A stretch of DNA of 24,702 nt, taken from Echinostoma caproni. Lineage: Eukaryota; Platyhelminthes; Trematoda; Plagiorchiida; Echinostomatidae. The notes beneath the pieces were generated by a model, which was not told the DNA's origin, searched no databases, and saw only the letters and a list, made by a program, of their open reading frames with translations. Location of the stretch: the NCBI GenBank assembly GCA_900618425.1, contig UZAN01047490.1:1596-26297 (forward strand), written 5' to 3'. Position 1 is the stretch's first letter, and every line of letters begins with the position of its first letter. The translations under genes and the position numbers were made by a program. Below are positions 18,890 to 24,702 of this stretch, piece after piece.

Positions 18890-21800
18890 GTCCGAAGTGT
18901 AGTCAGTCAAATCAATCAAATAACATGTCTTGAGCGATCTGGAAATATGGCACCCAAGAACGAATCGTGAATCGATTTCCTCGTCATTTCAGATTAATTT
19001 ACCATGATTTGTTTGATGCAGTATGAATCGGAGCGGCTACAATAAGCCATAGAAGCCTAAGCGCTGTTCTCTTGCCGCTGATAAATCGTCAATTCCGAGT
19101 CGTACTAGAATGCCTCATTAACTAATGCATTTGATCCTTCTTTTCTATGAACCAAAGATCGGGGAGTCTACCAAAGGTGTTAACGTCTTTGCGCTACACA
19201 GTGCTTCGAATAACACCGGTAAACTATCTATCACAGTTGTTCTGTAACAAACAGCAGCAGTGTGTGCGAACACAAATCGTTGATCCCCTTCTTAATTGTA
19301 ATTTGGCAATTGATTTTGCAGCGATCATGAAATTACTCGTGTGGCGTAAGTAATTCGTGCAGTAGCAGCAGAACTGATCACCGCGGTGAGCAGATCTGTC
19401 TTGTGCTGAATTCCAAAGGAGGAGCATATAACAAACTGGTATGTGTTGTGTAACTGCAGGCAGACCGTTTCTTCTGATGTTCATGTGCTAAGGAGAAGAT
19501 GAATGAAATTTATTTGTTGGGAGAAGTCGTATTTTCCACGTCCATGAGGCTGAGAAAAATGGATTGAGACTTTCCGTTTCATTCACCTTGCCTCCCTCAG
19601 CAGCATCACAGTTTATTCCCTTGTGGCTTGTCATGATTGGAATTGTGGTTAGGAAGTCCTTTTTGCAGTATTCGAATAGATGAATCAGTTCATCTTTTGA
19701 GCATTGTTTCTATAGCACTATTTCCGACCTTCCAAATTTAGGTCTATAGGATATCATGCTTTATCAGTGTGTGCCGGTTACTGCTCAGAAGATGGATGAG
19801 AGATGCCCATTCAAGATTTTCTCGGATAGTGCACAGATTTCAACTGCTATGCGAGCTTGTTGTAACTAACCACACTTGATAAACAATGGGAAAATATTCG
19901 GTTTTTCGAATACTATTTAGTTTTCAGTCATACTAGTGGGTTTGTTTTTGTTTTCAAAGATGCGAGGCACGGTTTCATGCATAACTTAGGCCTCCGGGAT
20001 CTTCGGCTGTCGGGGTCAGTTGCACTTCTGTTTCCTCGATCCAACATGGAACGAATGTGTGGTTTTGATGTGATTTAATGCTCATTTCGAGAGTAACTTC
20101 ACTGGAGGATAGCAAACGGAGTGTAGGTTTTATTTTTAGTTGGTCTGAGCGGAGGACGGTTAATCGAGGTTACTTCTGCAAATCCATAACCAACCAAGCG
20201 TTGTTGAAAGGATCTTTTTATACGGGGATCTAATTCGACCTATTTCCGACGGGACGCACCAGATCGTGTTAGCCCGGTGCAATCGTAATATTGCTTTTGT
20301 TATTGTATCTCGTCTTAAGACGGCTGTGAAGATTGTACAACAATAGAGACTACGATGAACGAAGAGTTAATGGTGACATAAAGTCTGCATTTTTCTTATG
20401 AGTTTATGGGCTGTCGGACCACTCGGTTGCCTAACCCAGAGGAAGAGGTTCACTTGATAGATATCATCGGGGTTTTTAATTGAACCAACTAAACTCAAAG
20501 GCAATGAGGCGGTGTTTCTGTTACGTATTTCGTGGGGTCTTGGTTTCCTGTTGGTTGTATCATTAGCCTTTTGTACGGGATTTTCTTGCCCCAGGTGTTG
20601 GATACCAACCCATCACCCGATGGACGCGGTTACCGTTTATTCAATAGTCCTGGGTCAATAGATCTCATGAATGATTTGAGCTAAGGGATTTCTGATTTCT
20701 CTACACAGGTTAGTGGCTCTCTAACCCGGTTGTAGCCTGAGACATTTGAATTCCGACCTTACACTTCGAGAAGACAGTGAAGAGGGCTTCTCAATGAAAG
20801 ACTGTGGTCTTTCTTTTATAAACCCAGGCCAAATTAGACCGTTGCGAAAGGTATACGGATCAAGGTTTATTCATTTATTTATTTAGTACCGATGTCGAGC
20901 ATGTTTCCAAGTTTGATTCTTGAGCTGTTGAGGTTACAACACGGGACTATTTTCGAATCGATTCCGAGGTAAGAGTTACTAAGAGCGAGATGTAACGTTC
21001 ACGAGAAACAGCGGACAACATTTAATGGCCCGGTAACTTGAAAACTGGACATTTATGGTAACTCAGAAAGAATTTTAACCTGGACGAGAAGTAGGTCATT
21101 GCTCTACTATGCAACTAACGTTTTCAACTTACAATTTGAAGGCGTACGCTTCGAGTCCAAGTAAGGACAAATCAGGCTAAGTACCATTGACGAGCCCCCA
21201 CAAAGACGAAACCATTATCTCCCGTAAAATCATTTGGATTATGTGCAAACTATAAATGTATTCCGTCTGGTTTATACATATGCCTGGCGGACTCGAGCGT
21301 TCTGTAGCTCTTGTGTCAGGCTCAAGTCAAAACACCAAACAAACCATTCCTTATTTGGATAGCGTAAAATGCTGTTATTCATATGAAGGAGGTATTTGCT
21401 AAACCGTCATCCTTTCTAAAAAGCTGTTATTGGTCAATCCAATCACACTGGAAAATGAGGAGTATTCCAAGGTACAGATACGCGAACCGGTATTCATTAC
21501 TCCCGTAAATGATGGCGAATCAGCACCATCATCACCGACATGAAAAACTTGGGGCTGCTTTCTGTCTACAGTTGACACCAATGGAATCGCATACGGTTGT
21601 CACTTTCTGATTATCTAGCTATGGTTAGCCGTGCTCAAGCAATCACTGAGAGCGGTATCTCGGGGACAACTTATACTCGAGCAGGAGAAATAGTCGCGTA
21701 CACGTAAATGGTGAGTATCGTCAACGGTGACGTCTTTGTATGTTCTGCTTCCCACGGTAATGTTTTGTCATCTGTATTGCGTTCATGCTCGTTGAAGTTC

Positions 21801-23781
21801 TAACTGCGCGATTTAACTCAATTGTTTCCTCAATAGTAACGTTATTTCTTTCCCAACAGAAAATAATAGTATTCGTAACATTTTTATAAAATTCTTCAAT
21901 ACTATTAGGGTATGTACTGTGCGTTTATTATAGTTCATAAGTGTAGGGGTCCGGAGTGTGTCAAATGCGACGAATGGAAACACATTCTCACATCTTTCGT
22001 GTGCTAGTGCTACTCCCTCCTTTAATATTTTCTTCCATCGCATTGGCGGTGCTTGAGTATACTGAAGGCTACTTTAGTCTGTGCACCCGTGGATCTTATA
22101 ACCAAAGCCACATTTAGGTCACATGGGGTGACGGTCTATGACCTCCGGATAGTTTTACGGATCAGTTGACTGTAGGGCACTTCAGCTGTCTGCTTCTCAC
22201 GTGTCTAAACCAACCTGCAGTCACACTCCACTCAAATAGAATAGCTATTTGAACTGCAGTGGTACCTTTACTTAATTGGTCAGTTGCACAAAAGTGCTCC
22301 AACTAAAAGAATTCTACAGTCTTACACATACTACGGTTTACTTTTTTGCATTTCTGTAATAAAATTATCTGTAAAGATATCCGGCTTGTAAGTTACCACA
22401 ACTTTTGAAAATACACACACCAAGATTGAAGGTTTAAACATTATATAACCGAATAGTTTTGTTATATACAGTGCTATTTCCCATCTTTGTAAGGTCGGAA
22501 GTTTGGCCTAAGCAACAAAATCGATCGCATGAGATATCGCAGTTACTTCTTGTGCGGCTGGATTGAATTACGCTGATAGTCTTTTTTTTCTGGCAATTAT
22601 TCCATTGATATTGTAGCTCACTGGTGGTCTTTTTTAGCTAAAACCTGCGCATAACCGTACGGAACTGTTGCGTCTATTGTCAGTTTTAAGTGGAATAATT
22701 ACACTTTCGAATTCGGGCCAGCGTTGGTTGGTCCCGAGAAAGTCATATTTGTAAATCAGACTGCTATGCGCGTGTTTTGTGTTATCTACCCAGAATGGTT
22801 TTATGCTTGTTGATCTTCTATTTGGTGATATATTGGTGACTGGATACCCAGGACGTTTGATCAACGTTTACTTTACTACTTTTATCTGTAGTTTGATAAA
22901 GACAGCCTTAAAGATCCCGGCATGCAGGTGCTAGATAATCTGTAACGAAATGGCTCGAAAACAGATGCCAATTTTTTGGCTTCAGTTATCTATCACAAAT
23001 TCACGTAATTGCGGTTTTCGACTGAATTTCATGTCAAGGGGAGATGGTAGAGGTTTCATTCAAAGTCCAATAACTTATATTCTTTGCTTATGAACTAACA
23101 GAAAAGCACTCATATCGCGGCACTACTCGGTACCACATGATTTAGACTACATAGTTCTTCTGTCCAGCTATTTCAATACAATCGAATCATGGACTGTTCT
23201 CGTGACCACTTATCCTCGCTTCCAAACCGCGTTGCACTATCCCGTGATGAATCCAAGCTAAATATAGTAGCTCATGACCAAAGATAAAATTTTTACCGAA
23301 AAGTGTTTTTATTCTTGCTTTTTCATGACGGTGAATTCCATAGCGATCAGGGTAGTACTGCTTGCGTGCACTAAATCCCTTACGAGATGCGTATTGCATG
23401 GACAAAGTTACATTGCATTCTCTTAGGTGCTGATCGACTTTTCAGAAGTGTCTAAACTGTTTGTGGATTTGTGAACTCCCACCACGGGTTCAATAACGGT
23501 GTACCCTAGTAGTGCTCCTTAGTAGAATGAAAATCTTCGGAATCGGCCAAATTTGTTCGCTCTTAAGATGGCCACTCAGAAAACAGCACAAAACGTTATA
23601 TGGATTAGAAGACTAGTTGCCAGCGGGCATCATTCTTCCTAAAGTGTCCTGTGAGATTGTTGGAGTACACCGTGTGTAAACAAAGACACGGAAGGAATGT
23701 TTAGCAAAGATTAATTGAGCTAATCAGACAGGAATTTGTCGTTAATTGATTCCCACACGGTTATTTACGGTACAGTGCTGA
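18890..23781. other. Long unassigned stretch, probable intron
   Basis: No exon, RNA gene or strong repeat is recognised, apart from a dispersed-repeat fragment at about 20711-20800. All open frames are under 90 codons, and none shows a family signature or convincing splice sites. Confidence 0.4.
20711..20800. repeat. Dispersed repeat fragment, partner near 2516-2625
   Basis: This is the second copy of the repeat described at 2516-2625, in the same orientation. It shares an AACCCGGTTGTAGCC-type core and, after about 35 bases, a CAC-GAG-AAG block followed by a CTTC-TCAA block. The family is unidentified. Confidence 0.4.
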
Positions 23782-24702
23782 CTTTTATTTCGCCTATTCA
23801 CCGAGCTTGGTCTGAGGAATGGCCGCGAGATGTGGTGGGTAAAGAAGTGTCGAGAGATGGAGAAGGCTGTGGTTATCGGTAATAGTCGCAATCTTTTCCG
23901 ATTAATTAGGAGTACAGATCCAAAGAAAGCAGACGAAAGTGAGGTAATTAAAGAGTTCGACTGCACACTGATCCATATTCAGCAACGCCGTCTAGATCGA
24001 TGGGCAGAACATTTTAAGGCTCAGTTCAGCTGGCCCTCGTCAGCACAAGTCCTCCCCACACCCAATTCAACTGTGCAAATACTGCCAGTTGACATCAGTT
24101 CTCCATCTGAAATAGAGATTACCCGAGAAATAAGCTATCTCAGAAGGCTTCCGGTCCCGACAGGCTGTCCCCATCGGTTTTTAAGAATGGAGGTCTAGCC
24201 TTGGTTTTGGAGTTAACAAAACTCCTGGGTTCAGTGTGGGAGAGGGAAGGGGTTCTATCTGAATGGTGTGAATCGGTGATCATACCGATTTACAAGAAGG
24301 TTCTCTTGTGAAAACCACAGAGGAATTAGTTTAATTAACACTGCCACTAAACTTCTCGCCGGCATCATACTCCGTCGATTGTCTGCCGCTCGTGAGGAGT
24401 GCACGCGAGAGAACCAGGCTGATTTTAGACCTGGTTGAGGTTACATCGACCACATCTTCACTCTGCGCCAAATTCTATACCACCGGCAATCTTTTCGTAG
24501 ACTCACCATCTCTGTTTTCCTAGATCTGAAAGCGGCTTTCGACTCAGTCGACCGCTTAAAACTATGGCGCCGCCTTTCTATGAAAGATGTGCTCGAGAAG
24601 TTAATTTCAATATCACGATCGCTTTATGCTAATAGCCGAAGTCGAGTCCGGGCTTACGGCACTTTTTCTCCCGAGTTCACCACGGAAAGGGGTGTTCGTC
24701 AG
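23782..24702 (+). pseudogene. RTE-like endonuclease-reverse transcriptase relic, cut by the window edge
   Basis: This covers the linker between the endonuclease and RT domains and the first half of the RT domain of a non-LTR retrotransposon. The frame from 23782 carries MEKAVVIGNSRNLFRLIRST and RRLDRWAEHFKAQFSWP. Near 24144 the frame shifts to give KASGPD, then SEWCESVIIPIYKK. It shifts back by 24304, giving ENHRGISLINTATKLLAG, RENQADFRPG, a TGA stop at 24436-24438, and then IDHIFTLRQIL, VFLDLKAAFDSVDR and RVRAYGTFSPEFTT. It ends at GVRQ, just before the GCPxSP and YADD blocks. Two frameshifts and one stop make it a pseudogene, though it is better preserved than the other copies and so probably younger. 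The endonuclease domain is not recognisable upstream of 23782, which suggests 5' truncation. Confidence 0.92.

Larger units (their letters stand above)
13950..24702 (+). other. Probable next intron of the inositol monophosphatase gene, incomplete
   Basis: This begins with a good donor, GTAAGT, after the second exon. I looked on the + strand for an acceptor followed by a codon-completing base pair and a block like FDLMSRR, the usual end of the enzyme, and found none. The stretch holds RTE-like fragments, tRNA-derived repeats and an RTE copy at the right edge, so it is probably intron for its whole visible length. It could instead contain a diverged last exon that I missed, with intergenic DNA beyond it. 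Confidence 0.6.

Noticed and set aside
19308..19350. Micro-exon flanked by a TTTTGCAG acceptor and a GTAAGT donor
   Set aside because: The enclosed 24-base stretch does not encode the expected C-terminal inositol monophosphatase block, and no partner exon is seen.
1..24702. CRISPR array, bacterial operon, phage or defence system
   Set aside because: There are no regularly spaced repeats, no ribosome binding sites and no long uninterrupted frames. Spliced exons and retrotransposon relics show animal nuclear DNA.

Overview
This window is eukaryotic nuclear DNA, most likely from a parasitic flatworm (a digenean trematode). The evidence is one animal-type gene split by canonical GT-AG introns, AT-leaning non-coding sequence, and many decayed copies of an RTE-like non-LTR retrotransposon whose conserved blocks resemble those of trematode genomes. 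There is also a tRNA-derived SINE relic carrying the core of a hammerhead ribozyme, a combination best known from schistosome SMalpha-type repeats. The genus cannot be fixed from the sequence alone. Bacterial features such as operons, ribosome binding sites and rho-independent terminators are absent and not expected.

The only host gene is an inositol monophosphatase (IMPA1/IMPA2 family) on the + strand. Two consecutive internal exons are present, at 134-239 and 13798-13949. They join in phase across a 13,558-bp intron. The earlier exons lie left of the window. The C-terminal exon was not found to the right, so the sequence from 13950 to the window end is probably part of the next intron.

Nearly everything else is intronic repeat debris. 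RTE-like reverse transcriptase relics lie at about 2090-2377, 2830-3463, 4290-5600, 8165-9000, 15100-15365 and 23782 to the right edge. An 89-bp 3'-end stub at 17204-17292 is flanked by an 11-bp target-site duplication. All of these are on the + strand, the sense direction of the gene. All the coding copies are broken by frameshifts and stops, and the catalytic YADD block is degenerate in the two copies where it can be seen. Two kinds of 3' end occur: a GAT/ATG-repeat tail (2344-2377, 5588-5600) and a TGAAC-type tail (about 3421-3463, 17260-17292).

tRNA-derived repeats lie at 17123-17195 (-), 10776-10856 (-) and 18713-18850 (+). The last contains a nearly complete hammerhead core. Smaller items are an imperfect 38-bp-arm hairpin at the left edge, just upstream of an exon, microsatellites at 6407-6436, 9161-9193 and 11461-11482, promoter-like TATA sites near 6231 and 6776, and undetermined bases at 3390 and 10332-10337. 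Most other short open frames look like chance frames in AT-rich intron sequence. I found no strong candidate for a new multi-gene system. The most interesting items are the hammerhead SINE, the sense-only RTE distribution and the exon-adjacent hairpin.
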